Source of the DNA: an uncultured Bacillota bacterium
GTDB lineage: Bacteria > Bacillota_I > Bacilli_A > RF39 > UBA660
Direction: 5' to 3'
NCBI GenBank assembly: GCA_958428295.1
Contig: CAUAFL010000004.1
Span: 38,157 to 102,156 of the forward strand
DNA length: 64,000 nt
In this document: positions 33,068-42,420 of the stretch, one piece after another
How positions within the stretch are numbered: position 1 is the first letter of the stretch
Layout: every line of letters starts with the position of its first letter
The notes under the pieces: model-generated
Databases searched by the model: none
What the model was told of the DNA's origin: nothing
What the model saw: only the letters and a program-made list of their open reading frames with translations
Made by a program: the position numbers and the translations under genes

Positions 33068-34011
33068 AAGCTTATTTAGGAATAGACATTGGGTCAATTT
33101 CCACAAAGGGAGTAATCATTGATGAACAGGAACAATTACTGGCTAGTACTTATTTGTGGACAGAAGGAAATCCCGTCGCAGCAGTAAAAAAGGTCTTAGC
33201 GGATTTAGCAGAACAAGCGAAAAATTTAAAGGTTAAGATTGTGGGGGTAGGAACAACTGGGTCGGCTCGAAAATTAATTGGTACGATGTTAGGAGCATGC
33301 AGTATTAAAAATGAAATTACGGCTCATGCGATTGGGACTCTTTCCCTCTATCCTGAGGTTCGTACAATTATTGAAATTGGAGGACAAGATTCTAAAATTA
33401 TTTTATTAGAAGATGGTATAGTGACCGATTATGCGATGAATACACTATGTGCCGCTGGAACGGGAAGTTTTTTATCTAGTCAAGCAAAGCGGTTGGGAAT
33501 TCAAGTAGAAGAGTTCGGCAAAATTGCTCTTACGAGCAAGAAACCCACGAATATTGCGGCACGTTGTACTGTATTTGCTGAGAGTGATTTAGTTCATAAA
33601 ATTCAGATGGGCTACCAGCGACAAGATATCATTGCTGGTCTTTGTTATAGTGTTGCGCTTAACTATTTGAATAACGTTGCCAAAGGCAAAAAAATTGTTG
33701 GACCGATTATATTCCAAGGGGGTGTTAGTAAAAACATTGGTGTCCAAAAAGCCTTTGAGGATATTTTACAAACAACGATTATTACAGATGAAAATGGCCA
33801 TTTAATGGGGGCTTTAGGCAGTGCTATTCTTGCTAAAAATACAAAGCAAGAGCAAGTATTCGATTTTAATATCTCTAATGCTTCTTTTGAAACACTTGGT
33901 GTAGAATGTTCAGGATGTCCTAATCATTGTGAGGTGGTAATTGTTAAAAAAGATGGTAAAAAATTAGATGCCTGGGGGAATCGCTGCCCTAAGGGTGCCT
34001 TGTTAAAGTAA
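33064..34011 (+). CDS. Acyl-CoA dehydratase activase (BadF/BadG/BcrA/BcrD ATPase)
   Basis: This 315-residue ASKHA ATPase has AYLGIDIGSISTKGV (phosphate 1), IEIGGQDSKIILL, and Cys residues in NTLCAAGTGSFL and ARCTVFAESD. These Cys bridge the 4Fe-4S cluster of the dimer in HgdC. A C-terminal extension CSGCPNHCEV..NRCPKG adds a possible second cluster. ATP hydrolysis drives electrons to the dehydratase-type partner. It is the last of three overlapping genes. Confidence 0.88.
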   Translation: MKAYLGIDIGSISTKGVIIDEQEQLLASTYLWTEGNPVAAVKKVLADLAEQAKNLKVKIVGVGTTGSARKLIGTMLGACSIKNEITAHAIGTLSLYPEVRTIIEIGGQDSKIILLEDGIVTDYAMNTLCAAGTGSFLSSQAKRLGIQVEEFGKIALTSKKPTNIAARCTVFAESDLVHKIQMGYQRQDIIAGLCYSVALNYLNNVAKGKKIVGPIIFQGGVSKNIGVQKAFEDILQTTIITDENGHLMGALGSAILAKNTKQEQVFDFNISNASFETLGVECSGCPNHCEVVIVKKDGKKLDAWGNRCPKGALLK

Positions 34012-34046
34012 TTCTAATTTGTTATAATATTTAATGAGGGAAAGCT

Positions 34047-34928
34047 ATGGCGAAAAAGAAACAACAACAGCCTTTATCACGGGTAACGTATCAGGCGATA
34101 AAACGAAAAGAATTAAAAAAAGTAACTCGCTTAAAAACGAGTGTTTTTTGGGTTTTGCTAGGCCTATGTTTAACATTACTCATTAGTTGTGGCTATCAAC
34201 TATGGCACTGGTCAAATGATAATAAAGGTATTAAAAAAATCATTTCTGATTTAGCAAAAGAAGTAAAACAAACGGAAGTTTTAGAAACTGGGGATTTAGT
34301 CAATCCCCCTGATGAAAAAGACAACGATTATTGGCAATATATTAAAGTTCCCTTTTTAGAGGTTGACTTTACCAATTTACAAAAGAAAAACCTCGATACT
34401 GTCGCTTTTATTCATATGGAAAATAGTAATATCAATTATCCCGTGGTCCAAGCAAAAGATAATGATTATTACTTAACCCATGCCTTTGACAAAAGTAAAA
34501 ATGATGCCGGTTGGGTTTATATGGATTATCGTAATAACAGTCAAGAACTAGCAGATAATACGATTATTTATGGTCATGGACGACTAGATACTACGGTATT
34601 TGGATCGTTGAAAAATGTTTTAACAAAAAAATGGCAAACTAATAAGAACAATTACAGTATTCGTCTTTCTACTCCTTTTGTTAATTATGTTTTTCAAATT
34701 TTTTCTATTTATACTATTCAGGAGGAAAGTTATTATATTCAAACTAGTTTTAAAACAACTGCTTCTAAGGAAAAATGGTTAACTACTATGAAAGAGCGTA
34801 ATCAAGCGCCAATTGATACCGCAGTCAATAATAACGATAAAATATTAACGCTTTCTACTTGTCAAAATAATCAAGGAGGACGAATTGTAGTTCATGCTAA
34901 ACTGATTAAACAACAAATTAGAAACTAA
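34047..34928 (+). CDS. srtB: Class B sortase
   Basis: This 293-residue membrane-anchored transpeptidase has a basic N-terminus, a membrane helix (~31-50), and the SrtB core: NINYPVVQAKDNDYYLTHAFD, NTIIYGHGR with the catalytic His, TLSTCQNNQGGR with the catalytic Cys, and a nearby Arg. It cleaves a sorting signal and attaches surface proteins to peptidoglycan. No substrate gene lies next to it. GAGGGAAAG precedes the ATG. Confidence 0.93.
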   Translation: MAKKKQQQPLSRVTYQAIKRKELKKVTRLKTSVFWVLLGLCLTLLISCGYQLWHWSNDNKGIKKIISDLAKEVKQTEVLETGDLVNPPDEKDNDYWQYIKVPFLEVDFTNLQKKNLDTVAFIHMENSNINYPVVQAKDNDYYLTHAFDKSKNDAGWVYMDYRNNSQELADNTIIYGHGRLDTTVFGSLKNVLTKKWQTNKNNYSIRLSTPFVNYVFQIFSIYTIQEESYYIQTSFKTTASKEKWLTTMKERNQAPIDTAVNNNDKILTLSTCQNNQGGRIVVHAKLIKQQIRN

Positions 34929-34961
34929 AAAAATGCTTTTTTATAAGGAAAGCATTTTTTT
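34927..34961. terminator. Bidirectional terminator after srtB
   Basis: AAAAAAATGCTTT pairs with AAAGCATTTTTTT, giving T-runs on both strands between convergent genes. Confidence 0.8.
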
Positions 34962-35663
34962 GTTTTTAACATATTCTTTTCCCTGTATTTTAAATTGATA
35001 CTCGGGATTTACTAAATTTTCTAATTGGGTCTTTGTATAGTAAATTGGGTGTTGTAATTGATATATTTCATGAAAAGAGATGATTTTGTCAACAAATGGT
35101 TCCCGCTGTTGTTGTTTTAATTCTTTAAATAATTGTTCGAAAGATTTAGGAACATCACTCGTTTTTGGTTTCCTGATGGCTAATACATCATAGATTGGTT
35201 CCTCTTCTTTGGCTAATTTAACAATTGCTAAATTTGATTCTAGTCTTTTTTGCCGTTTTTGATCTAAAGAAATAATATTGGCAAAATAAAGTTCGGTACT
35301 AGAAAATATCTCTTCCATATAAAATCCTTGCGTGCTGGAATTGTACTCAGGATTTACTAAATCAGCTAATTGCCCTACCGAAAAATAGATAGGTTTTTTT
35401 AGTTGATACACTTCTTGAAAAGATATCATTCGATCAAGAGTAGGTTGTAAACCTTTACGCATTTCTTTACTAATCAATGTTGCAGGATCATTGATAAAAT
35501 CATGAAAATTAGAATGTTGTAAGGCGATGACTTGATAAGTTAGATCATCTTTTGATTGAATAACTGCTAAATTATGTTTTGTTTCTGGTCTTCGTTCATT
35601 ATGCCAAGTAATCTTAGCATAATAAAGTTCTGCACTAGATAGCTTTTCATTCCGTTGCTGCAT
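34941..35663 (-). CDS. Hypothetical protein with two tandem copies of one domain
   Basis: This 240-residue protein is made of two repeats of about 110 residues. Each has S-(A/T)-E-L-Y-(Y/F)-A-(K/N)-I, then NLAV/NLAIV, and then (D)(R/K)(M/I)ISF(Q/H)E(V/I)YQL, ending PIY(F/Y)...QL..LVNPEY and a QG. No membrane segment or known domain is recognised; it is likely cytosolic. The family looks narrow. The start is uncertain because a wide purine stretch AGGAG lies 9 bases upstream. Confidence 0.65.
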   Translation of the reverse strand: MQQRNEKLSSAELYYAKITWHNERRPETKHNLAVIQSKDDLTYQVIALQHSNFHDFINDPATLISKEMRKGLQPTLDRMISFQEVYQLKKPIYFSVGQLADLVNPEYNSSTQGFYMEEIFSSTELYFANIISLDQKRQKRLESNLAIVKLAKEEEPIYDVLAIRKPKTSDVPKSFEQLFKELKQQQREPFVDKIISFHEIYQLQHPIYYTKTQLENLVNPEYQFKIQGKEYVKNKKMLSL

Positions 35664-35790
35664 TTTACTACTCCTTTGTTAATAAGTGTTGTTATTTTAA
35701 CACCCTTTGCTAAATTTGTCAAAATAACAAGACAGACTTTTTTCTTAAATTTCTTCTTTTCTTCATAGGCTGTTTTAGGAGGACAAGTCG

Positions 35791-38412
35791 ATGGAGAAAA
35801 TGAAAACAAAAGGGTTAAGCCAAGAAGAAGTTCTTAACAATCGAGAAAAATATGGCAGCAACGCTCTTGTAGCCTATGAAAAAGATAGTTTTTTTAAACA
35901 ATTTATTCGTAGTCTAGGAGATCCTATTATTCGTATTTTATTAATTGCCTTAGGAATAAAAACAATTTTTTTAATTCAAGACTTTGATTGGTATGAAACT
36001 GTCGGCATTGTCATTGCTATTTTTTTAGCGTCTTTTATTTCTACAATTTCAGAGTATGGAAGTGAAAAAGCATTTCAAAAATTACAAGAAGAAGCAGCCA
36101 AAACAAAGGTGCGCGTCAAACGGTTTGAAGGTATTCGAGAAATTCCGATTGAAGAGGTCGTCGTTGGAGATATCGTGTTATTAGAGCTAGGAGAGAAAAT
36201 TGCTGCTGATGGAATCTTGATGCAGGGAGAACTAACCATTGATGAATCCAGTATTACAGGAGAAAGTAAAGAAGTCTATAAGTACCCTTTTACCAAAGGA
36301 TTAAATCCCCAACCGACCAATGAATTATTACGGGGCAGTGTTGTTTATCAAGGAACAGGGGAAATGTTAGTTACTAAAGTAGGAATTCATACTTTTTATG
36401 GCAAAATTGCTAGTGAATTGCAGGAAGAACAACCCGAAAGTCCTTTAAAATTACGCTTGCGCCATCTTGCCCAAATTATTAGTCGCTTAGGTTATTGTGG
36501 AGCTTTTTTAGTGGCTTTTTCTTACTTATTTTCAGTCATTGTGATTAACAATGGCTTTGATCAAGTGAAAATTTTAGCTCTTTTAAGTGATCCTTCCCTC
36601 CTCTTTGCGCATGTTCTTTATGCTTTAACATTAGCGGTGACTATTATTGTCGTATCCGTCCCTGAAGGCTTACCAATGATGATTACGTTAGTACTATCGT
36701 CAAATATGAAACGAATGTTAAAAGATCATATTTTAGTACGAAAATTAACGGGTATTGAAACTGCAGGTAGCTTAAATATTCTCTTTACTGATAAGACTGG
36801 AACCCTCACGAAAGGGGAATTAGAGGTCATTGGTGGTATCTATGGGAGTGGTAGCTTTTTCAAACAAAAGAAAGACGTGTTAACAAATCCTAAGTTTTAT
36901 CAGCACTTTGAAAACGCTTTATTACAAAATAGTAGTTGTCATTTTGATAATAGCAAAAAGAAGTGGTTAGGAGGTAACGCTACTGATCAAGCTTGTGTTA
37001 ATTATCTAGAGGTATCACAGCCTGTTATTTTACCTAAAATTCGTGAAAAACCATTTAATAGTAAAGATAAATATGCTCTCACGACAATTAAACAAGAGAA
37101 AGAAATTACTTATGTGAAAGGTGCTCCAGAAGTACTTTTACCAAAGTGCCAAACCTATTTAAGTCCCGGTGGAACAGAAATTCCCTTTTCTCATAAAGAA
37201 AAAATTGAAAAAGAGATGGAAAGTTATGCTAGTCAGGGAATTCGTGTGATTTTGTTAGGATATACAACGACTAATTTGCAACATCTTACTTTCATTGGAT
37301 TGCTACTAATTAAAGATGATATTCGAAAAGAATCACAACAAGGAGTTAAGCTTGTTAAACAAGCGGGTATTCAAGTAGTCATGATGACAGGCGATAATAA
37401 AAAAACCGCTTTAGCGATTGCAAAAGAAGTAGGAATTATTGAGCAAGCGGAAGACTTAGTATTAACTAGCAGTGAGTTGCAGCAGTTGAACGATGAGCAA
37501 GTGAAACATTATCTTCCAAGGCTCCGAGTGATTGCTAGAGCACTACCCCAAGATAAAAGTCGTTTAGTCAGATTAAGTGAAGAATTAGGCTTAGTTGTAG
37601 GTATGACGGGTGATGGTGTTAACGATGCTCCAGCCTTAAAAAAAGCAGATGTGGGCTTTGCTATGGGAAGTGGCACCGAGGTTGCGAAAGAAGCTAGTGA
37701 CATCATCTTATTAAATAATAATTTTTATGCTATTACACGGGCTATTTTGTTTGGACGAACGATTTTTAAGAGTATTCGTAAGTTTATTATTTTCCAATTA
37801 ACAGTCAATTTTTGTGCCGTTGCCCTATCGATTATTGGTCCTTTTATTGGGATTCCCAACCCTGTTACCGTAATTCAAATGCTATGGGTAAATATGGTGA
37901 TGGACACTTTAGCGGGCATTGCTTTTGCTTATGAAGCGCCCCTTGAAGAATATATGGATGAGCCCCCTAAAAAACGTGACGAGTCTATTCTTAATTCTTA
38001 TATGATTCATGAAATTATTTTTATTGGCCTATTCTCTTTTATCATTTGTTTATTCTTTTTAAAAAGTCCTTTCATTCATAGTTTCTTCATCGAAGGGCAG
38101 CAGGACCGACATTTTTTCACAGCTTTCTTTGGATTATTCATTTTCCTCAGTATCTTTAATAGTTTTAATGCTCGTACCTCTCGTCTAAATATCTTTGCCA
38201 ATCTCTATCGTAATAAAGTCTTTATGATTGTCATCTTCTTTATTATTGTTGTTCAAACGATTTTAATTTATTATGGCGGTGATTTATTTAGAACTACGGG
38301 TCTTGCCGTTCATGAAATAGAAATTATGCTACTTTGTGCCTTCACTGTGATTCCAGCAGAATTATTACGTAAAATTTATCTCAAAAAACGAAAAAGGCTG
38401 GGAAGTGTCTAG
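35791..38412 (+). CDS. Calcium-type cation P-type ATPase (P2)
   Basis: This 873-residue pump has the actuator motif TGESKEV, the phosphorylation site DKTGTLT, the PEGLPMMITL ion-binding helix (M4), GDGVNDAPALKKADVGFAMG in the P domain, and ten membrane helices. The M4 and M6 patterns fit Ca2+ export, but Mn2+ or other cations cannot be excluded. AGGAGG lies 8 bases before the ATG. It stands alone in its transcription unit. Confidence 0.92.
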   Translation: MEKMKTKGLSQEEVLNNREKYGSNALVAYEKDSFFKQFIRSLGDPIIRILLIALGIKTIFLIQDFDWYETVGIVIAIFLASFISTISEYGSEKAFQKLQEEAAKTKVRVKRFEGIREIPIEEVVVGDIVLLELGEKIAADGILMQGELTIDESSITGESKEVYKYPFTKGLNPQPTNELLRGSVVYQGTGEMLVTKVGIHTFYGKIASELQEEQPESPLKLRLRHLAQIISRLGYCGAFLVAFSYLFSVIVINNGFDQVKILALLSDPSLLFAHVLYALTLAVTIIVVSVPEGLPMMITLVLSSNMKRMLKDHILVRKLTGIETAGSLNILFTDKTGTLTKGELEVIGGIYGSGSFFKQKKDVLTNPKFYQHFENALLQNSSCHFDNSKKKWLGGNATDQACVNYLEVSQPVILPKIREKPFNSKDKYALTTIKQEKEITYVKGAPEVLLPKCQTYLSPGGTEIPFSHKEKIEKEMESYASQGIRVILLGYTTTNLQHLTFIGLLLIKDDIRKESQQGVKLVKQAGIQVVMMTGDNKKTALAIAKEVGIIEQAEDLVLTSSELQQLNDEQVKHYLPRLRVIARALPQDKSRLVRLSEELGLVVGMTGDGVNDAPALKKADVGFAMGSGTEVAKEASDIILLNNNFYAITRAILFGRTIFKSIRKFIIFQLTVNFCAVALSIIGPFIGIPNPVTVIQMLWVNMVMDTLAGIAFAYEAPLEEYMDEPPKKRDESILNSYMIHEIIFIGLFSFIICLFFLKSPFIHSFFIEGQQDRHFFTAFFGLFIFLSIFNSFNARTSRLNIFANLYRNKVFMIVIFFIIVVQTILIYYGGDLFRTTGLAVHEIEIMLLCAFTVIPAELLRKIYLKKRKRLGSV

Positions 38413-38474
38413 TTTTTTTCTTTATCAAGCGATTCAATTATGATACAATTGTATTACTATATTAGGAGAAAATT

Positions 38475-38934
38475 ATGAATAAAAAAATGGATAATTATAA
38501 ACTAGCTTTTATTTATGGAACTAATGAGCCAAACAAACAGATATTAGATGGAAAAATAGAATATATTGGGGAAATTGCCGTTTTTAAAAACATGAATGTT
38601 CGTTATCAGCCAGAAGCGGTTGGATATGTTTATACATTGTTAGGCCATGCGCTTTTCTTTAATACTACTAGTCACCGTAAAGATACTTTTGAAAGATACG
38701 GAAAAACCGGTTTTTCATGTTACCTAATCAATTAACAGCAGCTCAAGAAAAATCATTAATGGAATTTGCTAGTACGATTGATGATTATGATGTTTTTATT
38801 ACTTATGATATAACACTAGAAAATGGTCTTCTGGATAGTAAAACCCTACCCTACAAAGGGTAGAAACAGAAAGTCCTAAAACTTTAGTGGCAAAGTATTT
38901 AAATAAAATCAACGTTGATGCTAAAATGAAGTAA
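38475..38934 (+). pseudogene. Hypothetical gene broken by two frameshifts
   Basis: ATG at 38475 (AGGAG 7 bases upstream) opens a frame starting MNKKMDNYKLAFIYGTNEP. It breaks at a T5 run (38711-38715), after which FMLPNQLTAAQEKSL continues in another frame. That frame breaks at a 5-bp tandem duplication CCCTACCCTA (38844-38853). Without the extra copy the sequence reads on to ...VETESPKTLVAKYLNK, ending in TAA at 38934. The restored protein would have about 153 residues and no recognised family. Confidence 0.75.
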
Positions 38935-38939
38935 TAGAC

Positions 38940-38960
38940 AACAACTGTGTTGTTTTTTTT
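38940..38960 (+). terminator. Intrinsic terminator after the broken gene
   Basis: AACAAC and GTTGTT form a 6-bp stem over TGT, followed by six T. Confidence 0.65.
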
Positions 38961-39009
38961 AGCATTTTATAGTAGAATAGGAATAGTTTTTTGAAAAGGA
39001 TGTGATAGC

Positions 39010-40605
39010 ATGATTCAAGTAAATAACGTTAGCCTCAGATTTGGGAAAAGAACATTATTTGAAAATGTCAATTTAAAATTTACTCCTGGCAATTGTTATG
39101 GATTGATTGGTGCAAATGGTGCAGGAAAAAGTACTTTTTTGAAGTTATTAACGGGTGAACTCGAAACTACTAGTGGTGATATAGTGATCAGCAAAGGAGA
39201 ACGCGTTTCGGTTTTAAAACAAGATCACTATGCTTATGATGACTTACGTGTATTAGATGTCGTGTTAATGGGAAATGATAAGCTATACCGTGTTATGAAA
39301 GAAAAAGAGGAATTGTATAGTCATACCGAGTTTACAGAAGCGGATGGATATCGTCTTGCTGATTTGGAAGCAGAGTTTATGGATATGGATGGTTGGAATG
39401 CAGAAAGTGATGCTTCTATTATGCTCTCTAATTTAGGAATTCATGAGTCATATCATCAACAATTAATGAAAGATATTCCGATGAAATTACGTATCAAAGT
39501 TCTGTTAGCTTCTGCCCTCTTTGGAAATCCTGATATTTTATTATTGGATGAACCTACTAATAGTTTAGATATGGAGGCCATTCGTTGGTTAGAGGAATTT
39601 TTAATTAATTTTTCTAATACTGTCATCGTCGTATCTCATGATCGTCATTTTTTAAATAAGGTTTGTACTCATATTGTCGATATTGATTATAGTAAAATGA
39701 AAATTTATATTGGTAACTATGATTTTTGGTATGAATCTAGTCAATTAGCACTAAAACAAATGAAGGATCAGAATCGAAAAAAAGAAGAGAAAATGAAAGA
39801 GTTACAAGATTTTATTGCTCGTTTTTCAGCGAATGCTTCTAAAAGTAAACAGGCGACTTCTAGGAAAAAAATGTTGGAAAAAATTGTTTTAGAAGAAATT
39901 GTTCCTTCTTCTAGAAAGTATCCTTTTATTGATTTCAAAATTGAAAAACCAGCTGGGAAAGAAATTTTAATGGTCACAAATTTAACAAAAATAGTGGGCG
40001 AACAAAAAATTCTTAATAAAATATCATTTACCGTTTTAAAAGGAGATAAAATTGCTATCGTCTCCGATAGTGATTTAGCGAAAACTACTTTATTAAATAT
40101 ACTAGCAGGTGTCGAGAAATATGATAAGGGGGAGTTTACTTTCGGAAAAACAATGGTACCAGGATATTTGCCCCAAGATAACAGTACTTTCTTTAAGGGA
40201 AATGAAACCATTATGGATTGGATTAGAAAGTATTATCAAGTAGATGATGAAACTTATGTCAGAGGCTTTTTAGGTCGGATGTTGTTTTCAGGAGAAGATG
40301 TATTTAAAAAGGTAGCAGTGTTATCCGGTGGCGAAAAAGCGCGCTGTATGCTTAGTAAATGTATGTTAGAAGCTCCCAATTTTCTCTTACTTGATGAACC
40401 GACGAACCATTTGGATCTTGAAAGTATTACATCACTCAATAAAGGATTAGAAAATTTTCAGGGAGAGTTGATCATGACCACACGTGACCATGAGTTAAAC
40501 CAAACCGTGGCTAATCGAGTAATTGAAATTTTACCAGATGGATCTATCAAGGATCGGCGTCTAACTTTTGATGAATATTATGAAAAAGAAAAAGTTCCTA
40601 ACTAG
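39010..40605 (+). CDS. ABC-F family ATPase
   Basis: This 531-residue protein has two ABC domains and no membrane part. The first has Walker A GANGAGKSTF, a signature region, and DEPTNSLD. The linker is charged and coiled (~240-300). The second has an unusual Walker A SDSDLAKTT in place of GxxGxGKT, then LSGGEKAR and DEPTNHLD. ABC-F proteins act on the ribosome in translation or antibiotic protection. The YkpA/YbiT-like group has a similar divergent second P-loop. AAGGATGTG precedes the ATG. Confidence 0.9.
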   Translation: MIQVNNVSLRFGKRTLFENVNLKFTPGNCYGLIGANGAGKSTFLKLLTGELETTSGDIVISKGERVSVLKQDHYAYDDLRVLDVVLMGNDKLYRVMKEKEELYSHTEFTEADGYRLADLEAEFMDMDGWNAESDASIMLSNLGIHESYHQQLMKDIPMKLRIKVLLASALFGNPDILLLDEPTNSLDMEAIRWLEEFLINFSNTVIVVSHDRHFLNKVCTHIVDIDYSKMKIYIGNYDFWYESSQLALKQMKDQNRKKEEKMKELQDFIARFSANASKSKQATSRKKMLEKIVLEEIVPSSRKYPFIDFKIEKPAGKEILMVTNLTKIVGEQKILNKISFTVLKGDKIAIVSDSDLAKTTLLNILAGVEKYDKGEFTFGKTMVPGYLPQDNSTFFKGNETIMDWIRKYYQVDDETYVRGFLGRMLFSGEDVFKKVAVLSGGEKARCMLSKCMLEAPNFLLLDEPTNHLDLESITSLNKGLENFQGELIMTTRDHELNQTVANRVIEILPDGSIKDRRLTFDEYYEKEKVPN

Positions 40606-40614
40606 GAACTTTTT
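40589..40614. terminator. Bidirectional terminator after the ABC-F gene
   Basis: AAAAAGTTCC and GGAACTTTTT form a perfect 10-bp stem over TAACTA between convergent genes. Confidence 0.85.
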
Positions 40615-40616
40615 AA

Positions 40617-41342
40617 TTATTTACTTTTAATTAAGGCAATATAGTTATTCACTTGACTAGCCCAAGTAGTACTAGCGGCATAACGAGGACCCATCGCATC
40701 CGCAGTTGTTAATCCTAGGGCTACATAATTATTATAGAGGTTATCTAAATACCCTCTGATTCCTTCCTCTAATGTTTGATAAGATTTGTAGGCTCCTCCT
40801 CCACAACCAGGGGCACCTTTTTGTCCACCAACGTTATTACAACTTTTTACTAAATTACTACAATTACCACTATTACAACCTGTCTCGTGTAAAATTATCG
40901 CGGTAGCAAGATAAGGATCAATTCCTAATTGTAAAGAGTAACTAGCAATCAGATAGCCTTTGTCGGCAATGGTTGATTTTAATGAACGATTTAGTTTCTC
41001 TGCTAATTGATTTAAAGTTAGATTATCGAAAACAATTGGTTCGACAGGCGTTGTTTGTACATCTTCATAAGTGGTAATTTCCTGCACTTCGCTGTTTTCA
41101 TTAGGATCAACTTCTTCTATGGTTTCTGTTGGCGTTTGAGTTGGATCTGAAGAAGTATTAGCATTATCTTTCACTACTTTCTGAGCCACCCCAGTAGCCA
41201 TCGCTTTCATAGATACTTTTTCAAGATTCACTTTCATTTCTTGGTCCATTTGGAATGACTTATATTGTAGAAGAATAGCTACTGCAATCATTAGAACTCC
41301 AACGAAGCCTAAAGATAAGCTAATCTTATTTACTTTTTTCAT
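40617..41342 (-). CDS. Secreted or membrane-anchored glucosaminidase-like protein
   Basis: This 241-residue protein has an N-terminal membrane helix (~6-28) and a Thr/Glu-rich linker (~60-100). The C-terminal domain has a DPYLATAIILHETGCNSG segment with a catalytic Glu, then NNVGGQKGAPGC and YKSYQTLEEGIRGYLDNL. These match the GH73/lysozyme-like glucosaminidase fold. The Cys residues may form disulfides. It probably trims peptidoglycan. ATG at 41342 has AAGGAGG 7 bases upstream; upstream in-frame starts do not. Confidence 0.8.
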   Translation of the reverse strand: MKKVNKISLSLGFVGVLMIAVAILLQYKSFQMDQEMKVNLEKVSMKAMATGVAQKVVKDNANTSSDPTQTPTETIEEVDPNENSEVQEITTYEDVQTTPVEPIVFDNLTLNQLAEKLNRSLKSTIADKGYLIASYSLQLGIDPYLATAIILHETGCNSGNCSNLVKSCNNVGGQKGAPGCGGGAYKSYQTLEEGIRGYLDNLYNNYVALGLTTADAMGPRYAASTTWASQVNNYIALIKSK

Positions 41343-41481
41343 ACGTTCCTCCTTTAATAAGAACGATATTATTGTAGCAAAAATCATCTTTTTTGTCAAA
41401 TTTGACACTTTTATTTGCAAAAACTCTTGCTATTTTAATTTATGCCTTAGATCAGTATAGGTGTCGTTCAGTACTAGTTCT

Positions 41482-42369
41482 TTAATTATTTATAGTTAAG
41501 TTTGTAGGACACAATTTCTTTTCTAGTACTTTTTTTTCTTCTAGTCTTGCTAACTTTGAATAACTCATTACTTGATCATAATAAGATTCGACTTTAGCGC
41601 CGGTTTGTGTTTCTATCCCTTTTAATTTTTTCAAAATATTTAATTTAGTTGAATAATCAGCTTCTTTTTGAATTAAGTTTTTCCCATCATTGATATTCAC
41701 GTTAATTGGATAGCTGATGGTTTGATCACGAAACATTTTATCCTGAGAAGTATTGGCAAAAAGTGTTTCAATACACAATCTTTCACCAGATTCATCCAAC
41801 CGTTTTAATCCCATCATATAGTAAGGTACTTTTATACTATTGGAATCTACAAAAAGAAAGCGATCTGAACGCATATTGGTATTAAAACCATTTTTATTAG
41901 CATTATCTTTATCATAGTTGATACAACCAAAATTAAAATTGTAAAAAGCGGAGAATTGTTGAAATATTTCTGCTCTTCCTTTCAAGCGATAAAAATTAAA
42001 TAGTCTATTGTGTAATTGGCGATTAACTTCAATAGCCTGCTCTGGATTTTCGACAATTCCTGATAATATTCCAAAAGCGGTTACTTTATTTGTATCTTTA
42101 GGTAATAATTTTTTGGCAATATCATCTCCAGAAGCGATGACATTTTGAAATTCCATTCCTAACATATGAGGTAAATTCATGCTTTGGATTTCAAAGACAA
42201 TATTATCACCATTACTAAACTCAATATCAAAGGTTCGACTTTCATAATGGTTTTTAAACTCTATAAGCGCAGCTTTTACTTCTTTCAAAGCTTCTAAACT
42301 ATAATTATCGCCCGGATATGGGATATCATTTCGTTTTGTCATATAATCTAGTTCTACATTTGTCAACAT
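41482..42369 (-). CDS. Hypothetical protein, PBECR4-like
   Basis: This 295-residue protein is cytosolic by appearance. Its central FSNGDNIVFEIQSMNLPHMLGMEF resembles the strand-and-(N)(F/L)PHLLG helix of PBECR4-type domains, a toxin-like nuclease fold found in phages and mobile elements. The rest, with RFLFVDSNSIKVPYYMMGLKR, is not recognised. AGGAGG lies 9 bases before the ATG. It stands downstream of tex on the same strand, with a 51-base gap. Confidence 0.5.
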   Translation of the reverse strand: MLTNVELDYMTKRNDIPYPGDNYSLEALKEVKAALIEFKNHYESRTFDIEFSNGDNIVFEIQSMNLPHMLGMEFQNVIASGDDIAKKLLPKDTNKVTAFGILSGIVENPEQAIEVNRQLHNRLFNFYRLKGRAEIFQQFSAFYNFNFGCINYDKDNANKNGFNTNMRSDRFLFVDSNSIKVPYYMMGLKRLDESGERLCIETLFANTSQDKMFRDQTISYPINVNINDGKNLIQKEADYSTKLNILKKLKGIETQTGAKVESYYDQVMSYSKLARLEEKKVLEKKLCPTNLTINN

Positions 42370-42420
42370 TTATTCTTTCCTCCTGTGAAACGGGTTTTAT
42401 TATATCACAACAGGAGCTAT

